Part shown: positions 35,714-45,049 of the stretch, piece by piece
How the letters are laid out: the number at the start of each line of letters is the position of its first letter
How positions within the stretch are numbered: the first letter of the stretch is position 1
NCBI GenBank assembly: GCA_041640815.1
Contig: JBEPZO010000003.1
Span: 1-64,000, forward strand
Direction of reading: 5' to 3'
DNA: 64,000 bases
Source: JANWZL01 sp041640815
Lineage (GTDB): Bacteria > Pseudomonadota > Gammaproteobacteria > Burkholderiales > Thiobacillaceae
Notes under the pieces: generated by a model
Databases searched by the model: none
What the model was told of the DNA's origin: nothing
The model's input: only the letters and a program-made list of their open reading frames with translations
Made by a program: the position numbers and the translations under genes

Positions 35714-36607
35714 ATGAAAGTTACTACCTTGGTTTGCGCCGTCAGTGCACTGTCAGTTATCACAGTGGCGACCGCCCAGAATACCGGTGAACCATACCGG
35801 GAGTACACCCATTATATCGATTATGGGAAAAATCCGAAGGCCAGCGATGATATCAGGCATACCGGTACCTGGAAATATTGGAAAGACCGTGCGAAACTTG
35901 ATCCAAAAAGAGTTAACAGCGCCGACGAGCAGTGGACAACCAATTGGAAGTTCATGGATCCACCCTATAACGATACTTTGCATGGCGGCCACGAAGCTTT
36001 GGAGCGCGGCGAAGAGTTATTCAAGCAACTAAATGCAAAAGGAACGTTTGCCGCATGCCTAGGTGCAAAAAATGGGAATTTGAAAGGTTTGCGCTTACAA
36101 TATCCAAAATATCGCGAAGACATGCAAAGAGTCATAGGACTGGAGGCCGCGATCGAGTACTGTGCCGCCAAGGAAGGTATGAAGCTAGAGAATGGCAGCT
36201 ACGACAATAGCTCCGTGTCTGTTTATATTGCCTCGTTCAGCAACGGCATGCCTATTAGTATCGATGTGACCAAGGGGCCATTGAAAGAGGCTTTCGAGCG
36301 GGGTAAGAAGCTGTTTCACACTAAAGCAGGGTGGGTGAATTTCTCATGTGCTACTTGCCATGTCTCATTAGTAGGCAAGCGACTGCGTGGACAAATACCT
36401 ACTACTCATTACGGTGACGTTGCCCACTGGCCTACTTACAGGACGAAAGATGAATTACAGTCATTGCATGTCCGCTTTACTGAATGCAATCGGAATTCCG
36501 GAGTACAACCGCTTAAGGTAGGAAGTCAGGAATACACCGACATCGAGGTGTTTTTGACGGCGCTCAGCAACGGTTACCCCGTGGCCGTACCAAGTGCTCG
36601 CGACTGA
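35714..36607 (+). CDS. soxA: Sulfur oxidation c-type cytochrome SoxA (monohaem form)
   Basis: 297 residues with a signal peptide (about 1-21). One haem site CATCH is at 212-216. Cys258 in VRFTECNRN is the expected cysteine (persulfide) ligand of that haem, and the end GSQEYTDIEVFLTALSNG is typical. The first haem of dihaem SoxA is absent: Cys115 and Cys150 remain but no CxxCH, as in the known monohaem SoxA type, where they probably form a disulfide. ATG 35714 has GGAGCGAGAC just upstream. SoxXA catalyses the oxidative coupling of thiosulfate to SoxYZ. A strong terminator follows. Confidence 0.93.
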   Translation: MKVTTLVCAVSALSVITVATAQNTGEPYREYTHYIDYGKNPKASDDIRHTGTWKYWKDRAKLDPKRVNSADEQWTTNWKFMDPPYNDTLHGGHEALERGEELFKQLNAKGTFAACLGAKNGNLKGLRLQYPKYREDMQRVIGLEAAIEYCAAKEGMKLENGSYDNSSVSVYIASFSNGMPISIDVTKGPLKEAFERGKKLFHTKAGWVNFSCATCHVSLVGKRLRGQIPTTHYGDVAHWPTYRTKDELQSLHVRFTECNRNSGVQPLKVGSQEYTDIEVFLTALSNGYPVAVPSARD

Positions 36608-36613
36608 CCAACA

Positions 36614-36660
36614 GGGCCGCGTGGGTATGCCACGCGGCCCGGAAGTTAATTTTTCTTTTT
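36614..36660 (+). terminator. Intrinsic terminator of soxXA
   Basis: The perfect 11-bp stem GGGCCGCGTGG (36614-36624) / CCACGCGGCCC (36630-36640) with a GTATG loop is followed, after a short spacer GGAAG, by TTAATTTTTCTTTTT. It ends the soxX-soxA transcript. Confidence 0.8.
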
Positions 36661-36819
36661 CGCGCCACAGCTGACCGTTTGTCAAGTCTTGCGGTAAATC
36701 GAACCGCAAACCGGGCCATACAGCCGCTCACGGCTTTCTTCAACGCACCTTAACTATGTCGAGAATGTCGTAGGGCCACACCAACTGAAATGAGTGCCGG
36801 ATACGGTGTTTTAGGCGCC

Positions 36820-37638
36820 CTAGCGCCTTTGTGGGTCTTCTGAGGCTACGAGCTGCTTAATCACACGCGCGGCGGCCAGTAAGCCGAAGGTCGCCGTTAC
36901 GCACACCGATGAGCCATAGCCGGCGCAGTTGAGGCCGTGGATACGGCCATCCGCCGGGCGTTCGTAACAGACACCACCCTCCCCCCGGGGATAGCGCAAG
37001 GGTTCGGTAGAGTAGACGCACTCGACACCGAAGCGGCGTCCCGCTTCGCGCGGGAAGCCGTGCCGACGGCGCAGGTTGGCGCGCAGCTTGGCGAGCAGCG
37101 GGTCGCCGCTGGTCAAGGCCAGATCGCTGACCCTCACCTGGGCGGGGTCGGTGCGTCCGCCCGCGCCGCCGACACAAGTCAGCGACAGGCGCGCGCGCAG
37201 ACAGTACACCACCAGGGCGGTCTTGGCGCGCGCATTGTCGATGGCGTCGACGACATGGTCGTAACCGCCGGCGAGCAATGCGGCCACGTTGGCCTCGGTG
37301 AGGAATTCTTCCACACAGTTCAGACGGCAACCCGGATGAATCTGCTGGATGCGTGCGGCCATCGCCTGGACCTTGGCCATGCCCAGGGTGACATCGAGGG
37401 CATGCACCTGGCGGTTGATGTTCGACTCCGCCACATGATCCGGGTCGATCAGGGTCAGGGCGCCGATGCCACTGCGGGCTAGGGCCTCAGCCACCCAGGA
37501 GCCGACGCCGCCGATGCCGATCACGCACACCTTGGCGCGCGCCAGCCGCTCCAAGGCCCCGCTGCCATAGAGGCGACGCACGCCGGCGAAACGGCGTTCC
37601 ATGTCGAGGGTAGGCGGGCTGGGATAGAGGTCGCTCAT
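36820..37638 (-). CDS. tcdA: tRNA threonylcarbamoyladenosine dehydratase
   Basis: 272 residues of the ThiF/E1 family. The adenylation-fold nucleotide motif VIGIGGVGSWVAEALARSG, then DPDHVAESNINRQ, DAIDNARAKTAL and CVGGAGGRTDP match TcdA/CsdL. It dehydrates t6A at position 37 of ANN-decoding tRNAs to its cyclic form ct6A, using ATP. The ATG at 37638 gives the normal MSDLYPSPPTLDMERRFAGVR region. Downstream (36661-36819) nothing is visible except the soxA terminator tail. Confidence 0.92.
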   Translation of the reverse strand: MSDLYPSPPTLDMERRFAGVRRLYGSGALERLARAKVCVIGIGGVGSWVAEALARSGIGALTLIDPDHVAESNINRQVHALDVTLGMAKVQAMAARIQQIHPGCRLNCVEEFLTEANVAALLAGGYDHVVDAIDNARAKTALVVYCLRARLSLTCVGGAGGRTDPAQVRVSDLALTSGDPLLAKLRANLRRRHGFPREAGRRFGVECVYSTEPLRYPRGEGGVCYERPADGRIHGLNCAGYGSSVCVTATFGLLAAARVIKQLVASEDPQRR

Positions 37639-37868
37639 GCGCGGCTAGGCAAAAAGCGGGCTGCTCATATGGTGCAGCCCCTGCCAGCGGGCGTCCATAG
37701 GCCATGTCTTGAGCGGAGGGAGGGCAAGGGAAATGCGCATGAGCCGGCCATGGCTTAAGTGCAGAAAACGGCGGCAGTAGGCGAAAGAGCGCCTGCGTGG
37801 CATCATGCGGCACCGATGGCTAGCGTGCCTGTCCAACTCTGCAACGCCTGCCTGCATCACCTTCGAGC

Positions 37869-39176
37869 ATGAACCACACCGTCCACCGCCGCCGCTGGCG
37901 CGCACTGCTGCTCAGCCTGCCAAGCGGCCTGTTGGCCATTGCCAGCGCGCCGCTACACGCGCAGGCGACACTCGACCCATTCGCCGTATGGCTACAGGAG
38001 GTGCGCAAAGAGGCCCTGGCGCGCGGCATCAGCCCTGCGACCCTCGATCGGGTGCTGACTGGACTCACCCCCATCCCGAGCGTGCAGGAACTCGATCGCC
38101 GGCAACCGGAATTCGTCGAGACCTTTCTCGATTATCTCGAGCGTCGCGTCACCCCTGCCCGCATCGAGGAAGGACGCAAGCAGCTCCAACAGCAGCAGGC
38201 CCTGCTGGCCGAGATCCACAGCCGCTATGGCATCCCCCCCCAGATCCTGGTCGCCTTATGGGGGCTTGAGACGAATTACGGCGCCCACCTGGGCGATTTC
38301 CCGGTGCCTGCCGCCCTGGCCACCCTGGCCTACGACGCGCGACGCAGCCAGTTCTTCCGCGAGCAGCTCTTCAGTGCCTTAAGCATCCTGGATGCCGGTC
38401 ACGTCCTACCCGAGGCGATGAAGGGCTCCTGGGCCGGAGCGATGGGGCATCTGCAATTTATGCCCACCACCTTTGTCGCTTACGCGGTAGATGCCGACGG
38501 CGACGGTCGCAAGGACCTCTGGCGCTCACTGCCAGATGCCTTCGCCTCGGCCGCCAACTACTTGAGGCGCCTGGGCTGGCGCGGTGAGGAGCCCTGGGGG
38601 CGCGAGGTACGCCTGCCCGCCGGCTTCGACTGGGAGTTGGCGCAACCCGGCGTGAGCAAGCCGGTCGACGCCTGGTCTGCCCTGGGGGTGACCCAGGCCG
38701 ACGGCAGTCCTCTGCCGCCCTCCGATCCCGCAGGCGCCATCGTCGCGCCGCAAGGCCACAAGGGCCCTGTTTTCCTGATCTACCCGAACTTCTACCACCT
38801 GCTCTCCTGGAACAGGTCCATCCACTACGCACTCGCGGTCGGTCACCTGTCCGACCGTCTGCGTGGCTTGCCGCCGCTGCGTTTGGGCCAGGAGGCGCGG
38901 CATGAACGGCTCAGCCGCCGTGACATCGCCGAACTGCAGCGCCAGCTCACCGCCTTGGGGTTCTCGGCCGGTGAGCCCGACGGGATCGTGGGCGCACGCA
39001 CGCGGATGGCGCTCCAGGCCTTCCAGCGCAGCGTCGGCCTGCCGCAAGACGGCTATCCCTCTGCCGAGGTGTTGGCGCGTGTGCGCGAGGTGGCGGTGCA
39101 GCGCGGCCTCACTGCAGCGCGCGTCGACCCGCCGAGCGAGGCGGTCATGACCATAACCCCCGTTAGCGTGCAATGA
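37869..39176 (+). CDS. Lytic murein transglycosylase B-type with peptidoglycan-binding domain
   Basis: 435 residues. Signal peptide about 1-31. The SLT_2 (MltB) domain has catalytic Glu134 in WGLETNYG and the WAGAMGHLQFMPTTF motif. A C-terminal peptidoglycan-binding_1 domain (about 355-415: DIAELQRQLTALGFSAGEPD ...) follows. No lipobox, so it is a soluble periplasmic version. It cleaves glycan strands to anhydromuramyl products. The 230 bases before it hold only unconvincing frames. Confidence 0.9.
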   Translation: MNHTVHRRRWRALLLSLPSGLLAIASAPLHAQATLDPFAVWLQEVRKEALARGISPATLDRVLTGLTPIPSVQELDRRQPEFVETFLDYLERRVTPARIEEGRKQLQQQQALLAEIHSRYGIPPQILVALWGLETNYGAHLGDFPVPAALATLAYDARRSQFFREQLFSALSILDAGHVLPEAMKGSWAGAMGHLQFMPTTFVAYAVDADGDGRKDLWRSLPDAFASAANYLRRLGWRGEEPWGREVRLPAGFDWELAQPGVSKPVDAWSALGVTQADGSPLPPSDPAGAIVAPQGHKGPVFLIYPNFYHLLSWNRSIHYALAVGHLSDRLRGLPPLRLGQEARHERLSRRDIAELQRQLTALGFSAGEPDGIVGARTRMALQAFQRSVGLPQDGYPSAEVLARVREVAVQRGLTAARVDPPSEAVMTITPVSVQ

Positions 39177-39322
39177 GCTTGACGCGAGGGGGCATCGCGC
39201 GCATGCTGGCGGACATGCACGGCCCCCAGCATCCTCCCGCAAGCGCAGCCCACCGCACACGCGGCGGCCGCTTGCCGTGATGGGGTGGTCAGTGCGTTGC
39301 GAACCCTTTATAGCGAGCTGAC

Positions 39323-39880
39323 ATGCTACCTGCCCTCCCGCACGCTTTAAGCCAGGCAGAGCTCATGCGACTGGATGACTTTCTGCACTCGCCTGCCTGC
39401 GGGCGCGACGCCATGGGGCTATCCTATGCGCATGGCTTCCTCACGGCCATGGTGAGCGGCCCCGAGCAGCTTGAAACCGGCGAGTGGCTGCGCCTGGTAT
39501 TTGACGAGCCGGTGTTCGAAGACGGCGCCCAGGCGCAGGAGGTGCTCGGTCTGGCGCTACGCCTCTACCAAGATATCGAGACCAGACTCGACGCGCCGGG
39601 GGGCTTCCAACCGATTCTCCAACTGTACCGCGACGCGGCTGGACAAGCGCACGTCGATGCCGCCGCGTGGTGCCAGGGTTACCGTGCCGGCATGAGCCTG
39701 TGCGCAGAGCAATGGGCAAGCGGCAGCGCCGGGCGGCTCGGGGCCATGCTCGCCCCCATCGTCACCCTGGCAGGTCAGCCGCCGGCGCTGCTCGGGCCGC
39801 GCTACCCCCAGCTCTGCGCCCAACTGCCACTGGCCGTGCAGGCCATCTACCGCTACTGGCGCGCGCAAGCCTCGACGTGA
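39323..39880 (+). CDS. UPF0149 (YecA/YgfB-like) family protein
   Basis: 185 residues, all alpha. Family features are LSYAHGFLTAMVSGPE near residue 35 and the AAAWCQGYRAGMSL segment near 110. It lacks the C-terminal SEC-C zinc motif carried by some YecA proteins. Function is unknown. It is alone between mltB and the convergent acidic protein gene. Confidence 0.75.
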   Translation: MLPALPHALSQAELMRLDDFLHSPACGRDAMGLSYAHGFLTAMVSGPEQLETGEWLRLVFDEPVFEDGAQAQEVLGLALRLYQDIETRLDAPGGFQPILQLYRDAAGQAHVDAAAWCQGYRAGMSLCAEQWASGSAGRLGAMLAPIVTLAGQPPALLGPRYPQLCAQLPLAVQAIYRYWRAQAST

Positions 39881-40003
39881 TCGCCGGCTCCTGCGCCGCG
39901 GCGCGCCCGCCCTCGTCTTGCCGTGGGCCGTGCAAGGGGCTTGCCAAGCTGGATATGTTGCAACCAGCGCAGGCGACAATTCGCCGACCTGCCGTGCCGG
40001 CGC

Positions 40004-40492
40004 TCACTCGTAATGGATGAACTCCTCGGCCGGGGTGTCTTCGCCGTAGCGGTCGATGAGACCCTCGAGCTCCTCGTATAGGGTCTCGTCCTCATCCTCG
40101 TCGAGCACGCCCTCGCCCACGAGATGGGCCACCAGCCCGTCGTCCATGGCCTCGATCACGTCGCCGAGGGTCGGCGGCCGACCCGACTGTTCCATCACCG
40201 CCTCGATCACGCGGCTCAACGCCTCGCTCGCAGTTGGCCGGATAAAGTCGCTTGCCGGCGCCTCGACGCCGAATTCGTCGATGAGACGATCCAACTCGGA
40301 GAGCAGCGTTTCACTCGTCTCGGGATGCAGGAGGTCGGCATCGTAATGCTCACCCGCCTCGCCGGTGGCCAAGGCTGCGCGCACCGATCCCAGCGTGGCG
40401 GGTTCGAGGGCATCTGGATTGCTGGCATGGGCCTCGAGGATCTGGGCCAGCTCGGGAGAAACGCGACTGGCAACATCGATACTGCGGATCAT
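40004..40492 (-). CDS. Acidic protein with an internal repeat, unknown function
   Basis: 162 residues, strongly acidic, no Cys, no membrane segment. The segment SELDRLIDEFGVEAPASDFI (near residue 70) recurs near the C-terminus as EELEGLIDRYGEDTPAEEFI, so the protein has two copies of a short helical unit. Between them lies RPPTLGDVIEAMDDGLVAHL. I do not recognise a family. GGGAGA sits before ATG 40492; a start ten codons earlier lacks a site. It is downstream of nothing on its strand except intergenic DNA and converges with the UPF0149 gene. Confidence 0.65.
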   Translation of the reverse strand: MIRSIDVASRVSPELAQILEAHASNPDALEPATLGSVRAALATGEAGEHYDADLLHPETSETLLSELDRLIDEFGVEAPASDFIRPTASEALSRVIEAVMEQSGRPPTLGDVIEAMDDGLVAHLVGEGVLDEDEDETLYEELEGLIDRYGEDTPAEEFIHYE

Positions 40493-40599
40493 GCTGCATC
40501 TCCCTTCTTCATGGGCAAGCATCGAGTCTTTACTTTCTTTGTAATCAGCGCCGCGGCGGCGTCAAGTCGTGCGCTCAACTCAGGCCACGGCAACGCCGC

Positions 40600-43500
40600 T
40601 TAACGCGGGCTGGAGGCCGTGGGCGCGGCGGGGAAGCGATACCGCCACCACTGCAGGACACGCCCGTGCAGGGACTCATAGAACGACAGCATGGCTGGCA
40701 GCCAAAACAGCGTGACGAGGGTGGTCACGACCAGGCCGAAGCTGATGCTGGTGGCCATGGGGATGAGGAACTGCGCCTGCAGCGAGCGCTCGCTCAAAAG
40801 GCCGGATAACCCGCCGATGGTGGTGAGCGAGGTGAGCAGGATGGCCCTGAAGCGCAGGCAGGCCGCATTGATCAAGGCCTCGCGCACGGCCACCCCCTGC
40901 TCGCGCTGATGCCGGTAGAACTCGGTGAGGATGATGGAATCGTTGACCACGATGCCGGACAGCCCGAACAGGCCAAACAGCGACAGCACCGTCAAGTCGA
41001 GCCCCATCAGCCAGTGGCCGAAGACCGCGCCCGCCAGGCCGAAGGGGATGGCGAGCATGATGATCAGCGGCCAGCCATAGTGCGCGAAGACCCAGGTGAG
41101 GATGAGGTAGATGAGGGCAAGGCCGAGGATCATGCCCAGCCGCATGTCGCCGAGGGTTTTGCGCTGATCGGCAGCGCGGCCCTCGAATGACCAGCGTATG
41201 CCATGGCGCTCGCTCAGTTCGCGCAACGTGGTCTCGGCGAGCTGGGCCAGGATCTCGTTGCTATTGGCCACTGCGCTCATGACTTGGGCATTGACCTCTA
41301 CCGCGAGCTGTGTCTCGGCGTGGCGCAGGGCCTCGAACCCCTGTCGGCTCTGCCAAGTGGCCACCGTCGCAAGCGGCACCCAGGAGCCGTCCGGGGCACG
41401 CACGGTCAGGCGATCGAGGCTCGCGAGGCTGTTGCGCTCTGCCGCCGGCAGGCGCAGGCGAACCTCCACTTCCTCGGTGCCGTCCTGGAACAACTGGACC
41501 AGGCGGCCATCGTAGGCCGCGCGCAACTGCCGCGCCAGCTCCTCCACCGTAAAGCCGAGCGCCTCGCCGGCGGGAGTGAGGCGAAACAGGATCTGCTCGC
41601 GCCCATAGGGCATGTCGTCCTCGATGCCATAGACGCCGGGGATCTTGCGCAGCACCGCCATGAGCTCCAGCGCTGCCTGTTTGAGCGTGTGGGCATCGCG
41701 GCCGGTGAGCCGCACCTGGATGTCGGAGCCAGGCGGGCCGGCGCGGCGTGGCGCGACCACGAAGGTCTCCATCCCCGCCGGCAGTTGAATGCGCGACTGC
41801 CAAGCCTGCACGAATTGATCGGTACGCACGGTGCGCGCATCGGAAGGGATGAGCTCCACCGTCAGCGAGCCGAACTGATCCCCTTGCCGCAGCAGCAGAT
41901 CGCCCGACAAGGCGCCGCTGCGCAGCACCGACTGGGCGACAAGCCCGCCACCTAGCGCCTCCTCGGTCTCGGCCAAGGTCTGGCGTAGGTGCTCGAGGAA
42001 GGCATCGACCTGCGCGCGCGGTGTACCGCTGGCGAAGGTGGCGTTGGCGAAGATCATGTAGGGTTCGGGGGTGGGGAAGAAGGTGAATTTCACCCGCCCG
42101 CCGACGATCAGCCCCACCGCCAGGATCAGTAAGGCAATCCCCGCCACCACCGTGCTGGCACGCCAGTCAAGCGCCTGCGTCACCAGGCGGCGGAAGGGCC
42201 CATCGCGCAGCCGGTCGAAACCGCGCTCCAGGCGCGCGCGCAGGCGGCTAGCGCTGGCGGCCGATTCGCGCGCGAAGGCGCTGCGCAGGTGCGCGGGCAG
42301 CACCAAGAAACACTCCACCACCGAGGCCAGCAGCACGCACACCATGATGAAGGGGATGTCGAACATGATCTTGCCGATGGGACCGGAGACCAGCATCAGC
42401 GGGATGAAGGCCGCCACGGTGGTGAGGCTGGAGGCGATGACCGGCCAGAACATCCGCCGCGCCCCGCCCTCGGCGGCAGCAAGCGGCGGCTCGCCCATGC
42501 GCCGGTGGGCGTAGGCATCTTCGCCCACGACGATGGCGTCGTCGACGATGACGCCTAGGGCCATGATCAGGGCGAACAGGCTCATCATGTTGATCGTGCC
42601 GCCCATCGCCCAGAGCACGGCCAACGTGGCCATGAAGGCGGTGGGGATGCCCATCGCCACCCATAGGGTGACGCGACCGTTGAGAAACAGCAGTAGGATG
42701 CCCACCACGATGACGAGGCCCAGCAGGCCGTTCTTCAGCAGCAGGCTGATGCGTTCGTCGATGAGGCTCCATTGTTCGTCATAGACCTTGAGCTCGACGG
42801 ACTTGGGTAGCCGCGGCCGCGTATCCTTGAGCCACTGGTGCAGGATCTTGGCCGCCTTGAGCGAGTGCCCCTGCTCCGCACGCTTCAGTTGCAGCTCGAC
42901 GGCTGGACGTCCAGCCACCTCCAAGAACTGGCTGCCGTCGCGCGCCTGGCGCGTGATCTTGGCCACCTGGCCGAGCTCGATGCGGGTCCCGGCCTCGGTG
43001 ACCAAGGGCAGGTCGGCATAGTCGCGCGGGTCCTTGCGCAGGTTGACGCCACGCACCTCGCGTTCGACCTCCGCCTCACCCAACCTGCCTGCCGGGGCGT
43101 CCCGGTTGATGGCCATGAGGCGCTGTGCGACCTGATCCAGTGAGAGCCCCAGGCGCTCCAGCTCGCGCGTCGGGATCTCGATGGCTATCTCTTCCTCCGG
43201 CAGGCCAAGGACGTCGATCTTGTCGACGCCGCGCGCGAGTAGCTCGGCCTCGAAACGGCGCGCCAGGGTGCGCAGTTCGGTGAGGTTGTCGCCGATGATG
43301 AGCAGGCGCGCGATCGGCTCGTAGCGCACCACCCGGGTGACCTGCGGCGGCTCGGCATCGGCCGGCAGATTGCGGAATTCGCTCACCGCCTGCTTCACCT
43401 CATCGAGGGCGGTGATGGGATCCGTGCCCTCTTTCAGTTCCAGCGTGATGCTTGCCAGGCCCAGGGTCGAGGTGGAGGTGAGCTTGTCCAGGCCGGCTAC

Positions 43501-43728
43501 GGTTTTGAGCCGTTGCTCCAACGGCGTGGTGATCGCCTCCTCCACATCCTCGGCCGCCGCACCGCGCCACTCCACCCGCACGCTGATGACGTCGAGATCG
43601 AAGTTGGGAAAGAACTGGATGTTCAGCCTGCTCAAGGCAAAAAGGCCCGCCACGATCAGCATGATCATGAGCAAATTGCCCGCCACTGGGTGGCGGGCAA
43701 AGGCGGCGACGAGATCGCGGCGAGGCAT
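40600..43728 (-). CDS. RND-family efflux transporter permease (AcrB/HAE1-like)
   Basis: 1042 residues, full RND length. TM1 (VAGNLLMIMLIVAGLFAL) is followed by the porter domain, then TM2-6 including the proton-relay region ALGVIVDDAIVVGEDAYAHR, a second porter domain, and TM8-12 with GIVVNDSIILTEFYRH. It is of the HAE-1/AcrB branch by the pattern of its loops. Drives proton-coupled export from the periplasm or inner membrane. No membrane fusion protein or TolC gene is next to it, so its partners must lie elsewhere. metZ is upstream with a 72-base gap. Confidence 0.9.
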   Translation of the reverse strand: MPRRDLVAAFARHPVAGNLLMIMLIVAGLFALSRLNIQFFPNFDLDVISVRVEWRGAAAEDVEEAITTPLEQRLKTVAGLDKLTSTSTLGLASITLELKEGTDPITALDEVKQAVSEFRNLPADAEPPQVTRVVRYEPIARLLIIGDNLTELRTLARRFEAELLARGVDKIDVLGLPEEEIAIEIPTRELERLGLSLDQVAQRLMAINRDAPAGRLGEAEVEREVRGVNLRKDPRDYADLPLVTEAGTRIELGQVAKITRQARDGSQFLEVAGRPAVELQLKRAEQGHSLKAAKILHQWLKDTRPRLPKSVELKVYDEQWSLIDERISLLLKNGLLGLVIVVGILLLFLNGRVTLWVAMGIPTAFMATLAVLWAMGGTINMMSLFALIMALGVIVDDAIVVGEDAYAHRRMGEPPLAAAEGGARRMFWPVIASSLTTVAAFIPLMLVSGPIGKIMFDIPFIMVCVLLASVVECFLVLPAHLRSAFARESAASASRLRARLERGFDRLRDGPFRRLVTQALDWRASTVVAGIALLILAVGLIVGGRVKFTFFPTPEPYMIFANATFASGTPRAQVDAFLEHLRQTLAETEEALGGGLVAQSVLRSGALSGDLLLRQGDQFGSLTVELIPSDARTVRTDQFVQAWQSRIQLPAGMETFVVAPRRAGPPGSDIQVRLTGRDAHTLKQAALELMAVLRKIPGVYGIEDDMPYGREQILFRLTPAGEALGFTVEELARQLRAAYDGRLVQLFQDGTEEVEVRLRLPAAERNSLASLDRLTVRAPDGSWVPLATVATWQSRQGFEALRHAETQLAVEVNAQVMSAVANSNEILAQLAETTLRELSERHGIRWSFEGRAADQRKTLGDMRLGMILGLALIYLILTWVFAHYGWPLIIMLAIPFGLAGAVFGHWLMGLDLTVLSLFGLFGLSGIVVNDSIILTEFYRHQREQGVAVREALINAACLRFRAILLTSLTTIGGLSGLLSERSLQAQFLIPMATSISFGLVVTTLVTLFWLPAMLSFYESLHGRVLQWWRYRFPAAPTASSPR

Positions 43729-43800
43729 GGAGGTGGCCTAGAGAAAACGTGCGGTGGGCGTCCGTTCAGGATGTGCGCAGCGCTGGCATGCCTGGACGGA

Positions 43801-44994
43801 CTAGCCGCTTGCCAGGGCGGTGCCAAGCGCCTGCGCCAGATCGGCCTTGAGGTCGTCAGGGTGTTCCAGGCCCACTGCGATGCGGATGAGGCCATCGCCG
43901 ATGCCGGCCGCCGCCCGCTGCTCCGCCGTCATGCGGCTATGGGTGGTGCTGGCGGGGTGCGTGATGGTGGTCTTGGCATCGCCCAGGTTGGCGGTGATGG
44001 ACATCAGGCGCGTGGCGTCGATGACCCGCCAGGCGGCGGCCTGGCCCCCCTCGACCTCGAAGGAGAGGATGCCGCCGCCACCCGACTGCTGCCTTTGCGC
44101 CAGCTCGTACTGGGGATGCGAGGGAAGCCCCGGGTAGTACACCCGGGTCACACCGGGCTGGCGCTCCAACCATTGCGCCAGCTCAAGCGCGTTGCGCGTA
44201 TGGGCCTGCATGCGTAGCGGCAGGGTCTCCAGGCCCTTGAGCAAAACCCAGGCATTGAAGGCAGAGAGGCTAGGGCCAGCGGTGCGCAAGAAGGCAAAGA
44301 CCCCCTCCATCAGCTCCCTGCTACCCAGAACGGCGCCGCCCAACACCCGCCCCTGGCCGTCGAGATACTTGGTGGCAGAGTGAATGACGATGTCCGCCCC
44401 CAGTTGCAAAGGGCGTTGCAGGACGGGGGTGCAAAAACAGTTGTCCACCGCCAACACCGCACCGGCTGCGTGCGCGATGTCGGCCAGGGTGCGGATGTCG
44501 CTCACCTCGGTGAGCGGGTTGGATGGCGACTCCAAAAAGAAGAGGCGGGTGTTGGGCCTCACCGCTGCCTGCCACTCGGCCGGCTCGGTGGGGGAGACGA
44601 AGCTCGTCTCGATGCCGAAGCGCGCCAGGATGGTGGTAAATAACTGCACCGTGGAGCCGAAGATGGCGCGCGAGGCGACCACATGTTCGCCGGCGCGCAT
44701 GAGCCCCATCACTGTGGCGAGGATGGCCGCCATGCCGGAAGCGAAGGCCACGCAGCGCTGCGCGCCTTCCAGTGCGGCCAGCCGTGCCTCGAACATGGAC
44801 ACCGTCGGGTTGGTGAAACGGGAGTAGATGGGGCCCGGTTCGGTGCCGGCGAAGCGGGCCGCCGCCTCCGCCGCGCTGGTGAAAACGAAGCTGGAGGTCA
44901 GAAACATGGCCTCCGAGTGCTCCATGAACTGGCTGCGCGCGGTCCCCGTTCGGATGGCCATGGTCTCTGGGTGCAAGGTGTGGGTCACGGTCAT
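43801..44994 (-). CDS. metZ: O-succinylhomoserine sulfhydrylase
   Basis: 397 residues of the Cys/Met PLP family. The PLP Lys lies in IHSATKYLDGQG; YSRFTNPTVSMFEARLAALEG and SPSNPLTEVSDI are typical. Direct position after purF, cvpA and folC is the classical betaproteobacterial place of metZ. It makes homocysteine from O-succinylhomoserine and sulfide, so it also links sulfide to methionine synthesis. GGGAGG lies very close to ATG 44994, so the start may be slightly further in (the ATG at residue 12). Confidence 0.92.
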   Translation of the reverse strand: MTVTHTLHPETMAIRTGTARSQFMEHSEAMFLTSSFVFTSAAEAAARFAGTEPGPIYSRFTNPTVSMFEARLAALEGAQRCVAFASGMAAILATVMGLMRAGEHVVASRAIFGSTVQLFTTILARFGIETSFVSPTEPAEWQAAVRPNTRLFFLESPSNPLTEVSDIRTLADIAHAAGAVLAVDNCFCTPVLQRPLQLGADIVIHSATKYLDGQGRVLGGAVLGSRELMEGVFAFLRTAGPSLSAFNAWVLLKGLETLPLRMQAHTRNALELAQWLERQPGVTRVYYPGLPSHPQYELAQRQQSGGGGILSFEVEGGQAAAWRVIDATRLMSITANLGDAKTTITHPASTTHSRMTAEQRAAAGIGDGLIRIAVGLEHPDDLKADLAQALGTALASG

Positions 44995-45049
44995 GCCTCC
45001 CGCAGCAAAGGGCTGATGTTAGCGCAACGCGGCGGCCACCACTCAAGCG

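Noticed and set aside
37645..37868. Open frames between tcdA and mltB
   Set aside because: Two overlapping frames compete, neither with family motifs or a good start.
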